DNA of 22,434 nt from Ignavibacteria bacterium UBA961 (GTDB lineage: Bacteria; Bacteroidota; Ignavibacteria; Kapaibacteriales; UBA961), in assembly GCA_002293005.1 (NCBI GenBank), contig DBCJ01000018.1, positions 1 through 22,434 of the forward strand, written 5' to 3'. The translations under genes and the position numbers were made by a program. Shown here in pieces: positions 1 to 8,125 of the stretch (its first letter is position 1; every line of letters begins with the position of its first letter). A model generated the notes under the pieces. It searched no databases, was not told the DNA's origin, and saw only the letters and a program-made list of their open reading frames with translations.

Positions 1-663
1 GGGATGAGTCCTGAATTCGTGGGATATAATGCATCATTCTTGAAGCGTGGTGGAATCTATGTTCGAGTTGGACTTCGCGGTGGCAATGAATATGGCGAAG
101 CTTGGCATTTGGATGGAATGCTCAAGAAAAAACAACATACTTTCGATGATATGATTGCCGCAACAGAATGGCTCATCACCAATAAATATTCGAACTCGAA
201 TCGGATTGTCGCAAGAGGCGGCTCCAATGGGGGTTTGTTGATGGGTGCGATTGCAAACCAAAGACCCGATCTCTATCGCGCGATTATTTGTCAGGTGCCA
301 TTGCTCGACATGATTCGCTATCACAAATTCCGCATCGCGAGATATTGGATTCCTGAATATGGAGATCCCGACAAAGCGGAAGATTTTGGAACGCTATTGC
401 AGTATTCACCCTATCATAATATCAAAGCCGGCGTGCCACTTCCCGAGATGCTCGTCAGTGTAGGTGAATTCGATATGCGCGTGGATCCACTTCATGGAAA
501 GAAATTCGTCGCAATCGCGCAATCAAGACCCGAGCAAGACAAACCGGTTATGCTCCATGTGGATTTCGATGCAGGACATGGAACCGGAAAATCCATTGAG
601 CAAACCATCGAAGATCAAGCATTCTTCTGGCGTTATATTTTTAGTCGTTTGAACATGAATTGA
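1..663 (+). CDS. Prolyl oligopeptidase (S9 family), C-terminal part, partial at left edge
   Basis: This is the catalytic C-terminal part of a prolyl oligopeptidase family serine peptidase, which cleaves short peptides after proline. The reading frame is open to the left edge, so the beta-propeller domain lies outside the window. Numbering from the ATG at base 4, the nucleophile is Ser74 in a GGSNGG elbow, the catalytic Asp is Asp157 followed by substrate-binding Arg159 (DMRV), and the catalytic His is His192 in AGHG. The order and spacing of the triad, plus the RGGNEYGEAWH segment, match prolyl endopeptidases better than oligopeptidase B. The stop lies 8 bases before the next gene on the same strand, so the two are probably co-transcribed. 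Whether the full protein has a signal peptide cannot be seen. Confidence 0.93.
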   Translation, partial: GMSPEFVGYNASFLKRGGIYVRVGLRGGNEYGEAWHLDGMLKKKQHTFDDMIAATEWLITNKYSNSNRIVARGGSNGGLLMGAIANQRPDLYRAIICQVPLLDMIRYHKFRIARYWIPEYGDPDKAEDFGTLLQYSPYHNIKAGVPLPEMLVSVGEFDMRVDPLHGKKFVAIAQSRPEQDKPVMLHVDFDAGHGTGKSIEQTIEDQAFFWRYIFSRLNMN

Positions 664-671
664 GAATCATC

Positions 672-1331
672 ATGACAAGATTTATCTGTATCATTATCTG
701 TGCTTTATTTGTTTCTTTCAATGCTTCGGCGCAGAAACCAAAGAAGAGCAAAAAACAAGTTCCTGTGCAGAAGGAAATACCCAAACGCTATGAATTGCGT
801 TCAGGTGAACTATTGCTCTTCTCTGAAATGGATGGCATGCGCACCAAGATCACCGTTGCATTCGATAATCATGGCGCGCGTGAAGTGACCGAATCTGTGG
901 GATATCGTATGGTTGAACAGGATCTCAATTTGAAAGTTCACTCAAAGAGCATTGTGATGAATGGCGTACTCACAACTCTCGATTTGCAAGATAGAACCGG
1001 AACAAAACTGTCGCTCGGTCAATATGCAGATGCAGGTGGAATCAATTTTGCGACGATTTCCGATAGCATGAAAAAAGAGATCGGACTTGTGAAGACAAAT
1101 GCTACAGATACCGTTCTTGGATATGCATGTGATATATGGACAATCACGCATCCAACGATTCCTTTTTCCGGAACATATTCCGTTTGGGGTAATTTGGTCA
1201 TGAGAAGTGAAACCATGACAAATGGCGTGAAGATGAGAACCTATGCGGTTAAGATTGAAGCCAATAAACCACTCGATGAATCCATGTTGATCATCCCTGA
1301 AGATATTGTCTTCAAAAAACCCGGCGAATGA
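672..1331 (+). CDS. Secreted protein of unknown function, DUF4412-like
   Basis: This 219-residue protein has a clear signal peptide (MTRFICIIICALFVSFNASAQ), so it is exported to the periplasm or beyond. A Lys-rich stretch follows the cleavage site. The rest is predicted to be mostly beta strands. The segment TDTVLGYACDIWT around residue 140 resembles the GxxC motif of DUF4412-type periplasmic proteins, but that is a weak family guess. I chose the ATG at 672 over a TTG at 660 because it starts directly at the signal peptide and does not overlap the upstream stop. It follows the oligopeptidase by 8 bases. Its stop abuts the stop of the convergent crtZ gene. No catalytic residues are evident. 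Confidence 0.75.
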   Translation: MTRFICIIICALFVSFNASAQKPKKSKKQVPVQKEIPKRYELRSGELLLFSEMDGMRTKITVAFDNHGAREVTESVGYRMVEQDLNLKVHSKSIVMNGVLTTLDLQDRTGTKLSLGQYADAGGINFATISDSMKKEIGLVKTNATDTVLGYACDIWTITHPTIPFSGTYSVWGNLVMRSETMTNGVKMRTYAVKIEANKPLDESMLIIPEDIVFKKPGE

Positions 1332-1778
1332 TCATTTCTTATTGAGATGTTTGGGGTGTACGAAGAGAAAACCAAATTCCTCGGCATTGTCTTTCGTGAT
1401 TGTCTTATGATGTAGGAGATGCGCTTTTCTAAGTGCTTCTGCATAGCGACCCCGCATACGCATACCGAGTTTCACGCGACGATGCACGATGATGTCATGT
1501 GCAAAGAAGTATAGCACGCCATAGACACTGATGCCGATGCCAATCCAAAAGAGGGGAGAAAATGTATCAATGCCCGCAATGATGCATAGAATTGAGGCAA
1601 ATCCGAATATTATTCCAAATACATCATTCAATTCAAATCTGCCATGTCTTGGCATATGATGCGTTTTATGAATAAACCACAGCGGACCATGCATAAGAAA
1701 TTTATGCGAGGACCATGCAATGAACTCCATTCCAATCACGGTTGCGAGAATGATGCCAAATATTTCAAGAATATGCAT
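1332..1778 (-). CDS. crtZ: Beta-carotene 3-hydroxylase (CrtZ-type fatty acid hydroxylase superfamily)
   Basis: This is a 148-residue integral membrane di-iron oxygenase that would hydroxylate beta-ionone rings, giving zeaxanthin-type carotenoids. It shows the four expected histidine clusters: HKFLMH near residue 25, HKTHH near 37, HDIIVHRR near 94 and HLLHH near 119. Hydrophobic segments lie at about 3-20 and 57-92. The length fits the short bacterial CrtZ proteins. Its ATG overlaps the stop of the cystathionine beta-synthase gene by one base (TAATG), so translation is probably coupled, although no metabolic link is obvious. No other carotenoid gene is in the window. Another ring hydroxylase of the same superfamily is possible but less likely given the motifs. 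Confidence 0.9.
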   Translation of the reverse strand: MHILEIFGIILATVIGMEFIAWSSHKFLMHGPLWFIHKTHHMPRHGRFELNDVFGIIFGFASILCIIAGIDTFSPLFWIGIGISVYGVLYFFAHDIIVHRRVKLGMRMRGRYAEALRKAHLLHHKTITKDNAEEFGFLFVHPKHLNKK

Positions 1779-3139
1779 TAGATGAAGTCAATGATATCAT
1801 GTCTGGAAAGCACACCTGACAAAGAACCATAATCCGAAACCAAAATTGCATGATGCGTCTTGAGAAGGTTAATCGCGCTTTGTACATCTTCAGTGGCATC
1901 GAGAATCGGCATAGGCTCTTCTTGTACTTGTTTGACCAATGCTGAGAGAACCGTTCTATCCGCAATGACTTTTGCCATGAGTTTATTCTCGCGCAAAGTA
2001 CCAACGGAAATTCCATTGTCAATCACGGGCATTTCTGAAATCTCATATTCCTGCATGAGTTGCAATGCCTGCTCGACGGTTGCATCTGAAGAAATGCTGA
2101 TCAGCTTGGGAATGGCTTTGGAATTGGATTTCACTGCTAATGCTGTTTTCACGGTCAGGCGTTCATCATCCAATAAATGTTGTTCCTTTAGCCATTCATC
2201 CGAATGATGTTTTGTGAGATATCGCTCGCCCGTATCACATACAATGGCCACGACGATATCATCTTTCGTGAGTGTTTTTCCGAGTTTGAGTGCAGCCGCG
2301 ATATTCATTCCGCTTGATCCACCACAGAATATTCCTTCCTCGCGGGCCAGTCTGCGAGCCGTATTGAAGGATTCTTTATCATTGATATTCATCACATCAT
2401 CAATCAGCGAGATATCGAGATTGCCCGGAATGCGCTCTTGTCCAACTCCTTCGACGAGATAGGGAAGAGCTTCTACGATGCGACCTGTTTCTTTAAATGT
2501 TTTGATACAAGAACCAACAGGATCTGCGGCAATCACTTTGATATTGGGATTTTGTTGTTTGAGATAGCGTGCTGTTCCCGTGATCGTTCCACCCGTTCCA
2601 ATCCCCGCTATGAAATGTGTTACTTTACCATCGGTATCATTCCAAATTTCGGGTCCGGTGGTGACTTCATGTATCGCAGGATTCGCATAAAAATCATATT
2701 GATTCAGCATCACTGCATTCGGGATTTCCTGAGCGAGTCTTTGTGCGGTATTAAAATAATATTCCGGCGAACTTGCCTTTGCTGCACTTGAAACAATGAG
2801 CACATCCGCGCCGAGTGCTTTGAGATACCTCACGCGTTCTTGCGAAGCTTTGTCTGTCATCACGAATAAGCATTTATACCCTTTCAATGTTGCCGCAAGC
2901 GCGAGACCAATTCCGGTATTTCCGCTAGTGGGTTCAATGATGATGCCACCCGGTTTGAGAAGTCCATCTCTTTCAGCTGCTTCGAGCATTGCAATGCCGA
3001 TGCGATCTTTCACGGAGCCACCGGGATTGCGACTTTCCAGCTTCACATAGATGGTCGCAGGAATATCATGCGCAATCGCATTGAGTTTAACAAGCGGTGT
3101 TTTGCCGATCAGGCCGAGTACTGAGGAATGGACATTCAT
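1778..3139 (-). CDS. cbs: Cystathionine beta-synthase, PLP fold type II plus CBS domain pair
   Basis: This 453-residue cytosolic enzyme would condense serine (or an activated serine) with homocysteine or a related thiol. Residues 1-320 form the PLP fold: the Schiff-base lysine is Lys44 in NPGGSVKDR, the phosphate or substrate loop is EPTSGNTG near 70, and GTGGT is near 190. The motif FCGGSSG near 285 resembles the CGGS motif of cystathionine beta-synthases more than the AGxSSG of cysteine synthases. Residues 335-453 are a tandem CBS (Bateman) pair, usually a regulatory adenosyl-ligand module. There is no N-terminal heme domain, as in yeast and most bacterial forms. crtZ follows with a one-base overlap. 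No cystathionine gamma-lyase is nearby, so a role as O-acetylserine-type synthase cannot be excluded. Confidence 0.9.
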   Translation of the reverse strand: MNVHSSVLGLIGKTPLVKLNAIAHDIPATIYVKLESRNPGGSVKDRIGIAMLEAAERDGLLKPGGIIIEPTSGNTGIGLALAATLKGYKCLFVMTDKASQERVRYLKALGADVLIVSSAAKASSPEYYFNTAQRLAQEIPNAVMLNQYDFYANPAIHEVTTGPEIWNDTDGKVTHFIAGIGTGGTITGTARYLKQQNPNIKVIAADPVGSCIKTFKETGRIVEALPYLVEGVGQERIPGNLDISLIDDVMNINDKESFNTARRLAREEGIFCGGSSGMNIAAALKLGKTLTKDDIVVAIVCDTGERYLTKHHSDEWLKEQHLLDDERLTVKTALAVKSNSKAIPKLISISSDATVEQALQLMQEYEISEMPVIDNGISVGTLRENKLMAKVIADRTVLSALVKQVQEEPMPILDATEDVQSAINLLKTHHAILVSDYGSLSGVLSRHDIIDFI

Positions 3140-3164
3140 GATTCATTACATAGAAAGTGATTGA

Positions 3165-3172
3165 CAAAAATA
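3165..3172 (-). promoter_or_regulatory. Candidate -7 element (TAnnTTTG) for the cbs-crtZ transcript
   Basis: On the minus strand this octamer reads TATTTTTG, a full match to the Bacteroidota -7 consensus TAnnTTTG. Transcription would start near 3158, about 19 bases before the cbs start codon. No good TTTG -33 element is present at the usual spacing, so confidence is moderate. Confidence 0.45.
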
Positions 3173-3206
3173 GTCAAAAACCGAAAAGAAACCGATTGTA
3201 CAGAAG

Positions 3207-3229
3207 CAAAAACCGGCCCGAAGGCCGTT
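3207..3229 (-). terminator. Rho-independent terminator of the nirK-ric operon
   Basis: Read on the minus strand, CGGCC is followed by the tetraloop TTCG, then GGCCG and, after one G, five T residues. A 5-bp GC stem closed by the exceptionally stable cUUCGg loop plus a T run is a classic intrinsic terminator. It begins 4 bases after the ric stop codon and lies upstream of the cbs promoter, so it separates the two transcripts. Confidence 0.85.
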
Positions 3230-3232
3230 CTT

Positions 3233-3934
3233 TTATTGTATCAAGTGTTTTTCCAGAGTGACTGACTTTGGAAACAAGATATTGTTTTCCAAATGTATGT
3301 GCTTATGTAACATTTCTTCGAATTCTTTCAATTTATGAAATGCCAATTTATAAGTATTGCATGCATCCATTGGTGGAGTATAATCATTGGTGAGTAATCG
3401 CATTTTTTCAAATAAATCACCTTCATGTTCATGCTCTTGTTTCAATACATGAATCGGAGATGTTATCGAATCGAATTGTTGCGACACTGTTTTTGGGGTT
3501 TCTTCCAGCGATTTGATATATGAGAAGAGTACATGCTCCTCTTTATACATGTGATGCGAAAGATCCTCATTGCTTTCTGAGAATAATTCAAAGAGTTCAA
3601 TCAATTCCGGATGATTTCCGCCATGAACACTTTTGATTTTCTTGAGCATGAAGAGTAAATCGGGTGTTTCATTACGGATATATGCATGAAAAGTATGTTC
3701 AATGATATTGATCAATTCAGTCAATGACATTGATTCATAATTCAGTTCATGTTCAGGTTGTGAATCAATCTTTCCCAATTCATGTAAAATTGTATTGATG
3801 TCGATTCCTTTTTTTTGAACTGCTTCTTCGAGTGGAACATTTCCTTTGCAACAGAAGTCAATCTTGTTTTTTTGAAAGACATCTGCATATAATATGTTCT
3901 TTGCGACGATTTCGCCAATTGTGAGATGTTTCAT
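3233..3934 (-). CDS. ric: Iron-sulfur cluster repair di-iron protein (RIC/ScdA/YtfE family)
   Basis: This 233-residue cytosolic protein belongs to the family that repairs Fe-S clusters damaged by nitric oxide or oxidants. Residues 1-55 are the ScdA N-terminal domain, with the paired cysteines Cys28-Cys29 in DFCCKGN. The rest is a hemerythrin-like four-helix bundle with di-iron ligands: His/Glu in EHTFHAY near 93, HHMYKEEH near 132, HEHEGD near 168 and HKHIHLENN near 215. It is the last gene of the nirK operon, starting 10 bases after the porin stop, and is followed directly by a terminator. Its place behind a NO-producing nitrite reductase fits a repair or NO-resistance role. Three 60-base lines counted by eye gave about 27-37% G+C, lower than cbs next door (one line, about 47%). 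Confidence 0.92.
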   Translation of the reverse strand: MKHLTIGEIVAKNILYADVFQKNKIDFCCKGNVPLEEAVQKKGIDINTILHELGKIDSQPEHELNYESMSLTELINIIEHTFHAYIRNETPDLLFMLKKIKSVHGGNHPELIELFELFSESNEDLSHHMYKEEHVLFSYIKSLEETPKTVSQQFDSITSPIHVLKQEHEHEGDLFEKMRLLTNDYTPPMDACNTYKLAFHKLKEFEEMLHKHIHLENNILFPKSVTLEKHLIQ

Positions 3935-3944
3935 GATGTATACC

Positions 3945-5279
3945 TTAATGTTTTATGAGTGAAGCTATGTCTTGAAATCGAAATGCGAGAAAATAAAATG
4001 TGGAAATCGGATCGGCGGACTGAATATTCTTCAATGCGGATAGCGTGCCGGTCGTTGAATAAGCGCATAGTCCCAATTCGATATTCACAATTGGACTTGG
4101 TTTATACTTTGTGATGAGATCAATTTCATATCCCAAATCAGGTGATAAAACTTCGTCTTTGCGAATGTATTGTGATGTCAAACCAAATGAATGGATATCC
4201 AGCGAAAACATAAGCGATTGATTGGATGAATACTTCACCGATGCTTTCAAATCACGAATGCCTGCATATCCAATGGAAGAGCCGGCATAATAATAATCCA
4301 TCAAACCATAGAATTTATGAGGTGTGCCATATAGTGGATCAAATGTATTGCTAGTGTTTTGCTCTATTGCTCCATTCTTATTATCCGTACCGGAACTATG
4401 ATCATATTCCAAGCCGAGATTGACATTACCTATTTGATATTGTGCTTGAAGACTGAAAAAATATGCTGATAATTCTTTGTTCTTCGGATCATGTCCAAAT
4501 TGATAATAACCCGAAGCGCGCGCTGATGCCGATCCTGAACGAATATCTGTTGTCATTCCAAGCGTATAGCGTGGTAATGTATTTCCGGTTTTCAATGTAT
4601 CATTAAGCATCGAAAAATTATCATTGAAAAAGAGCACTTGAATAGGAAGTGAATTCCCCGAATAATAGGCATAGACAAAACTCTTGTACATTTGTGCTAT
4701 GCCATTCGATCCCGCAGGATATGATAATGTGGATCCTTTGTAATAATCACCGATTCTATTTTCTGCATTCTGATTATATGCCAAACCGATATCCAGCATA
4801 TCACCATTATTACCTTTCATTGAAAGGATCATTGCATCATGTCTTCGGGCTTGTCTAAGCCAATCCAGATTTCCCAATAGTCTTTGATCATCATATTTGA
4901 TTTCTTGTCTTCCAAATTTAATCGTGAGTGATTGATCCAAGATTGCCGAGTCGATGCGATATTGTGCCCATGCTTCATGAAGCATCAGACCATCATATTG
5001 TTCTTCGACTCTTGTCGCTATTGTGGACATATCCTGTCCCCAGACTCTTGTGTCTTGGAGTGACATGAAAAAAGTGAATGGTTCATTTTTATATTCCAAT
5101 CCCATTCGCGCTCTTTGCATGATGAATTTGGCTGAATTATCCTGCTCGGAAAGTGGCATGAGATATCCATTTCGATATTCGGCTCTGGAGAGATATTGCA
5201 TTGAAAAGGAGAGATCATTTCCAAATGCTGAGACTGAAATCAGGCATAATGCAATCAGAATATGGCTGAGCTTTTTCAT
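3945..5279 (-). CDS. Outer-membrane porin, alginate-export-like beta-barrel
   Basis: This 444-residue protein has a signal peptide (MKKLSHILIALCLISVSAFG), followed by alternating hydrophobic/polar beta strands typical of a 16 to 18-stranded outer-membrane barrel. The early segment QRARMGLEYKNEPFTFFMSLQDTRVWG (given here by its core RARMGLEY and QDTRVWG), and GRQEIKYDDQRLLG near residue 127, are characteristic of the alginate-export porin family, which is large and transports many substrates. It starts with an ATGA overlap with the SCO gene and precedes ric by 10 bases. In this operon it may pass nitrite, copper or another small solute through the outer membrane; that role is inferred from context only. 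The C-terminus is Lys-His rather than the usual aromatic residue. Confidence 0.75.
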   Translation of the reverse strand: MKKLSHILIALCLISVSAFGNDLSFSMQYLSRAEYRNGYLMPLSEQDNSAKFIMQRARMGLEYKNEPFTFFMSLQDTRVWGQDMSTIATRVEEQYDGLMLHEAWAQYRIDSAILDQSLTIKFGRQEIKYDDQRLLGNLDWLRQARRHDAMILSMKGNNGDMLDIGLAYNQNAENRIGDYYKGSTLSYPAGSNGIAQMYKSFVYAYYSGNSLPIQVLFFNDNFSMLNDTLKTGNTLPRYTLGMTTDIRSGSASARASGYYQFGHDPKNKELSAYFFSLQAQYQIGNVNLGLEYDHSSGTDNKNGAIEQNTSNTFDPLYGTPHKFYGLMDYYYAGSSIGYAGIRDLKASVKYSSNQSLMFSLDIHSFGLTSQYIRKDEVLSPDLGYEIDLITKYKPSPIVNIELGLCAYSTTGTLSALKNIQSADPISTFYFLAFRFQDIASLIKH

Positions 5280-5902
5280 GCTTCTTTTCCCAGTAAATCG
5301 AGAATCTCCGTGGCTTCTTGTTGAACATTGATATTCAGACCTTCGATTCTTTTGATCTCTCGACCTTGTTTGTCTAATACGATGATCACATTCTCATGAG
5401 AGAAATCACCATTTTCCAATTCTTTGAATGAAATATCAAAAAGCATGGATGACTTTCGTATGATATCATCTGTTGATGTCATGACCGTCCAATTCTTGCC
5501 GGCTTTTTTTTCATTGAGAAAAGCAGACATAGTTTGCGGATTATCTCTTTTGGGATCAAATGAAATCAGCACTACCTGAAATGGCTTATTGAGAGCGCTT
5601 TCCAGAGCTTGTATATTCTCCGCGATTTTTGGACAAGCATATTTGCATTGAGTGAAAATCATTGAGACAAATACATATTTTCCTTTCATGTCGGAAAGCG
5701 ATTGTGCTTTACCAAGATGATTCGTGTAAGTCAAACCTGATATGTCATAAAAACTTCCCTGATCATCAGTACTCTTTTCTTTGGAATGAGTTGTCTCATT
5801 CTTGCAACAAGAATCCTCTTTTTTGCCTTCATGTTTATGTTCTTGTGAACATGATATTAGAACAAGAAGTGATAGCAAGATGGATGTGAAATATGATTTC
5901 AT
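5276..5902 (-). CDS. SCO1/SenC family copper chaperone lipoprotein
   Basis: This 208-residue protein is a thioredoxin-fold SCO protein, a family that delivers copper to periplasmic oxidases and nitrite or nitrous oxide reductases. The signal peptide ends in a lipobox LISC with Cys18 as the lipidated residue. The copper ligands are Cys86 and Cys90 (CKYAC, a CxxxC motif) and His169 (FSHEN). Between the lipobox and the domain lies a segment rich in His, Cys and Lys (EHKHEGKKEDSCCKN), which may bind metal. I chose the ATG at 5902 over an upstream ATG at 5929 because it gives the lipoprotein signal and an ATGA overlap with the SUMF1-like gene. The porin starts with another ATGA overlap. NirK in the same operon needs copper and is the likely client. 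Confidence 0.9.
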   Translation of the reverse strand: MKSYFTSILLSLLVLISCSQEHKHEGKKEDSCCKNETTHSKEKSTDDQGSFYDISGLTYTNHLGKAQSLSDMKGKYVFVSMIFTQCKYACPKIAENIQALESALNKPFQVVLISFDPKRDNPQTMSAFLNEKKAGKNWTVMTSTDDIIRKSSMLFDISFKELENGDFSHENVIIVLDKQGREIKRIEGLNINVQQEATEILDLLGKEA

Positions 5903-6666
5903 TGAGCAATCTCCATTTTTGGATGGCAAATGCGAAATCCCAAATTCTTTGTTGTTGTAGAAGCTTTGATGCTTGTCCGAAAAGCTATTCGTATGAATCG
6001 CGCATAATTGCTTGCATCATTGCTATTGAGTGAGGCACTGCCACAGACAAAATTCGATTCTTGATTGCCGCCACCTCGGGAGTCTCCATTGACCATAAGC
6101 TCATTGAAATCTTCCGTCCATTCCCAATGAGAACCAACCAAATCCCGAATTCCATCTGAACTTATGATGCCATGTTTGAAAATATCAGAATTACCATTGG
6201 CATACCATTTCAGAAGTACTTCATTGATTGAAATCTTCTTACCTGTTTGAATCGATATATGGTTCTTTGAGAGAGCGAATTCCCACTGAGCATTTGTTGG
6301 TAGCATGCCACCTTTCCAAGCGCAATATGCCTTTGCGGAATGCCAGCTGACATTAGTGATGGTTGCATGTTCCATGTGTGCAGGAAAAGTAGAGTCCGAT
6401 GTCCAATGTTGCAGATAATTACGATCCGCGAGTAGTCTTGAAACTCTACTTTTCTTCCACTGTGGATTTTGTCGAATGAAATTCCTGAATTCACCATTCG
6501 TGACTGCATGATCACTCATGAGGAATGCATCAATTTTTATTTTGACATTCTTTTTCTTGCCAATGAATTCATACATCGTACCGCTTTTCACCTGCTTTAA
6601 TGATGATTGACCAATCATGATTGACATGGAAAGTAGGAATAGTGCGATATGTGATATAACATTCAT
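5899..6666 (-). CDS. Exported SUMF1/FGE-fold protein in the nirK operon
   Basis: This 255-residue protein begins with a hydrophobic signal-like segment (residues 2-20) and continues as a formylglycine-generating-enzyme sulfatase-modifying (SUMF1) fold. Visible family motifs are NVSWHSAKAYCAWKGG near 105-120, LPTNAQWEFA near 122-131, DLVGSHWEWTEDF near 175-187, RGGG near 197 and NLGFRICHP near the end. Aerobic formylglycine generators use two active-site cysteines after the RGGS motif. Here Cys208 aligns with the first, while the position of the second holds Leu213, so canonical formylglycine formation is doubtful. It starts two bases after the nirK stop and overlaps the SCO gene by ATGA. The role is unknown; maturation or a structural partner of NirK are possibilities from context. 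Confidence 0.85.
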   Translation of the reverse strand: MNVISHIALFLLSMSIMIGQSSLKQVKSGTMYEFIGKKKNVKIKIDAFLMSDHAVTNGEFRNFIRQNPQWKKSRVSRLLADRNYLQHWTSDSTFPAHMEHATITNVSWHSAKAYCAWKGGMLPTNAQWEFALSKNHISIQTGKKISINEVLLKWYANGNSDIFKHGIISSDGIRDLVGSHWEWTEDFNELMVNGDSRGGGNQESNFVCGSASLNSNDASNYARFIRIAFRTSIKASTTTKNLGFRICHPKMEIAQ

Positions 6667-6668
6667 GA

Positions 6669-8105
6669 TTATTTCCTAAGTGCTTTCACTTCATTTGCCA
6701 ATACTTGATCACCCTTATTGCCCCATGAATTTCGAACATAGGTAAGAATATTGGCAATCTCTTCATCATTCAAAGTAAGCTTTGGCATGATAGAATTATA
6801 GGTTTGTCCATTCACTTTGATATTCCCTTCCAATCCATGCAAAAGAATATTGATGGCTCTCTTTTTATCGGCCATCAGATAATCAGATTTTGCAAGTGGC
6901 GGAAATGCTTGTGCCACGCCTTCGCCTTTGGATTGATGACATGACATGCAGTTTTGTGTATAGAGTCTTGCGCCCTCTTTCATTGAACCGGCCATATCCA
7001 AAACGGTAGGTGTTTTTACGGTTTTGCTATGTTCTTGCATTGCAGCGCCTTCGAGCATATACACTTTCGTGAATTCATTGCCGGTAAAGATGTCTTTATT
7101 GAGATTGCCCTTGACTTCAATCTGTGCCAATGCACCTTTATTGAATGTTCTGAAGATGGAATGATCCACCAAATTCAATGTGCTTGCTACCTCTGCAGTG
7201 AACTCCACTATTGCCGATCCTCCTGCCGGAACCAATGTTGTCTGCACATTTTCATTTATTGTTTTTGTGCCACCTTCCACATACACTCTGTCGAAAATCT
7301 CTCCAATCACATGGAATGAGGATACAAGATTCGGTCCGCCATTACCAATAAAGAGTCTGATTTTCTCACCAACTTTGGCCTTCATCGCATTTGCGCCTAC
7401 ATTCGCTCCCACGCTTCCATTGAATAGCACATAATCGGGTTGTTCGCGAATGGCTTTTTCCATGTCGAATGCCTGCAAACCTGTTTCGCCAAATTTGCCA
7501 ACGGTGTAGAAGTCACCTTGACATACATAAAACTCTTTATCAACCTTTGGCAAACCTTCTTTGGGTTCAACATAGATAAGACCATACATCCCATTTGCAA
7601 TGTGCATTCCAACAGGTGCGGTCGCGCAATGATAGATGTATAAACCGGGATTTACCGCTTTGAACTTGAATTCCGCTTCTTGTCCCGGTGCCACAAAAGT
7701 CGCTCCGGCTCCACCGCCTTGACCCGTTACGGAGTGCAAATCAATATTATGTGGGAGTTTATTGTCGGGATGATTCATCAAATGAAATTCAACCAAATCG
7801 CCTTCTTTCACTCGAATGAATTTACCGGGCACAGAACCACCGAAAGTCCAAAATGTATATTGCACGCCCTCGGCAATCTCTTTGACAACTTCCTTGACTT
7901 CCAATTTGACAATCACTTTCGTATTGTGTGTTCGATTGATTGGCGGGGGAACATTGGGCGCATCCGTCAATTGGGCAATCTCTTCGCCCTGAATTTCTGT
8001 CAATCCTTTGCTTCTGTCCGGAATGACTTCTTGATTTGTGTCTGAACATGACATAAGCATGAAGATGGCCAAGCTTGAAATGAGCACATTGACAATCGTT
8101 TTCAT
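6669..8105 (-). CDS. nirK: Copper nitrite reductase (NirK) lipoprotein fused to cytochrome c
   Basis: This 478-residue protein reduces nitrite to nitric oxide in the periplasm. A lipoprotein signal ends at Cys20 (LMSC). Two cupredoxin domains follow. The type 1 copper ligands are His119, Cys160, His168 and Met173, in the AniA-like segment YHCATAPVGMHIANGM. The type 2 ligands are His124, His159 and His315, with the catalytic Asp122 and His265. Residues 375-470 are a fused cytochrome c with CMSCH (heme Cys386, Cys389, His390) and likely axial Met440, which could deliver electrons internally. The ATG at 8105 is preferred over one at 8117 because GGAG at 8112-8115 sits six bases upstream and would be inside the longer reading. 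It is the first gene of the five-gene operon. Confidence 0.96.
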   Translation of the reverse strand: MKTIVNVLISSLAIFMLMSCSDTNQEVIPDRSKGLTEIQGEEIAQLTDAPNVPPPINRTHNTKVIVKLEVKEVVKEIAEGVQYTFWTFGGSVPGKFIRVKEGDLVEFHLMNHPDNKLPHNIDLHSVTGQGGGAGATFVAPGQEAEFKFKAVNPGLYIYHCATAPVGMHIANGMYGLIYVEPKEGLPKVDKEFYVCQGDFYTVGKFGETGLQAFDMEKAIREQPDYVLFNGSVGANVGANAMKAKVGEKIRLFIGNGGPNLVSSFHVIGEIFDRVYVEGGTKTINENVQTTLVPAGGSAIVEFTAEVASTLNLVDHSIFRTFNKGALAQIEVKGNLNKDIFTGNEFTKVYMLEGAAMQEHSKTVKTPTVLDMAGSMKEGARLYTQNCMSCHQSKGEGVAQAFPPLAKSDYLMADKKRAINILLHGLEGNIKVNGQTYNSIMPKLTLNDEEIANILTYVRNSWGNKGDQVLANEVKALRK

Positions 8106-8125
8106 GTAAAACTCCATAAAAAAGG

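Noticed and set aside
660..671. TTG start overlapping the oligopeptidase stop for the secreted-protein gene
   Set aside because: It adds only four residues before the ATG at 672, which begins a standard signal peptide.
3211..3240. Same hairpin acting as a terminator on the + strand
   Set aside because: No plus-strand gene lies upstream, and the following sequence is an interrupted T run within ric.
5903..5929. Upstream ATG for the SCO gene
   Set aside because: The ATG at 5902 gives the lipoprotein signal and an exact ATGA overlap, matching the other junctions of the operon.
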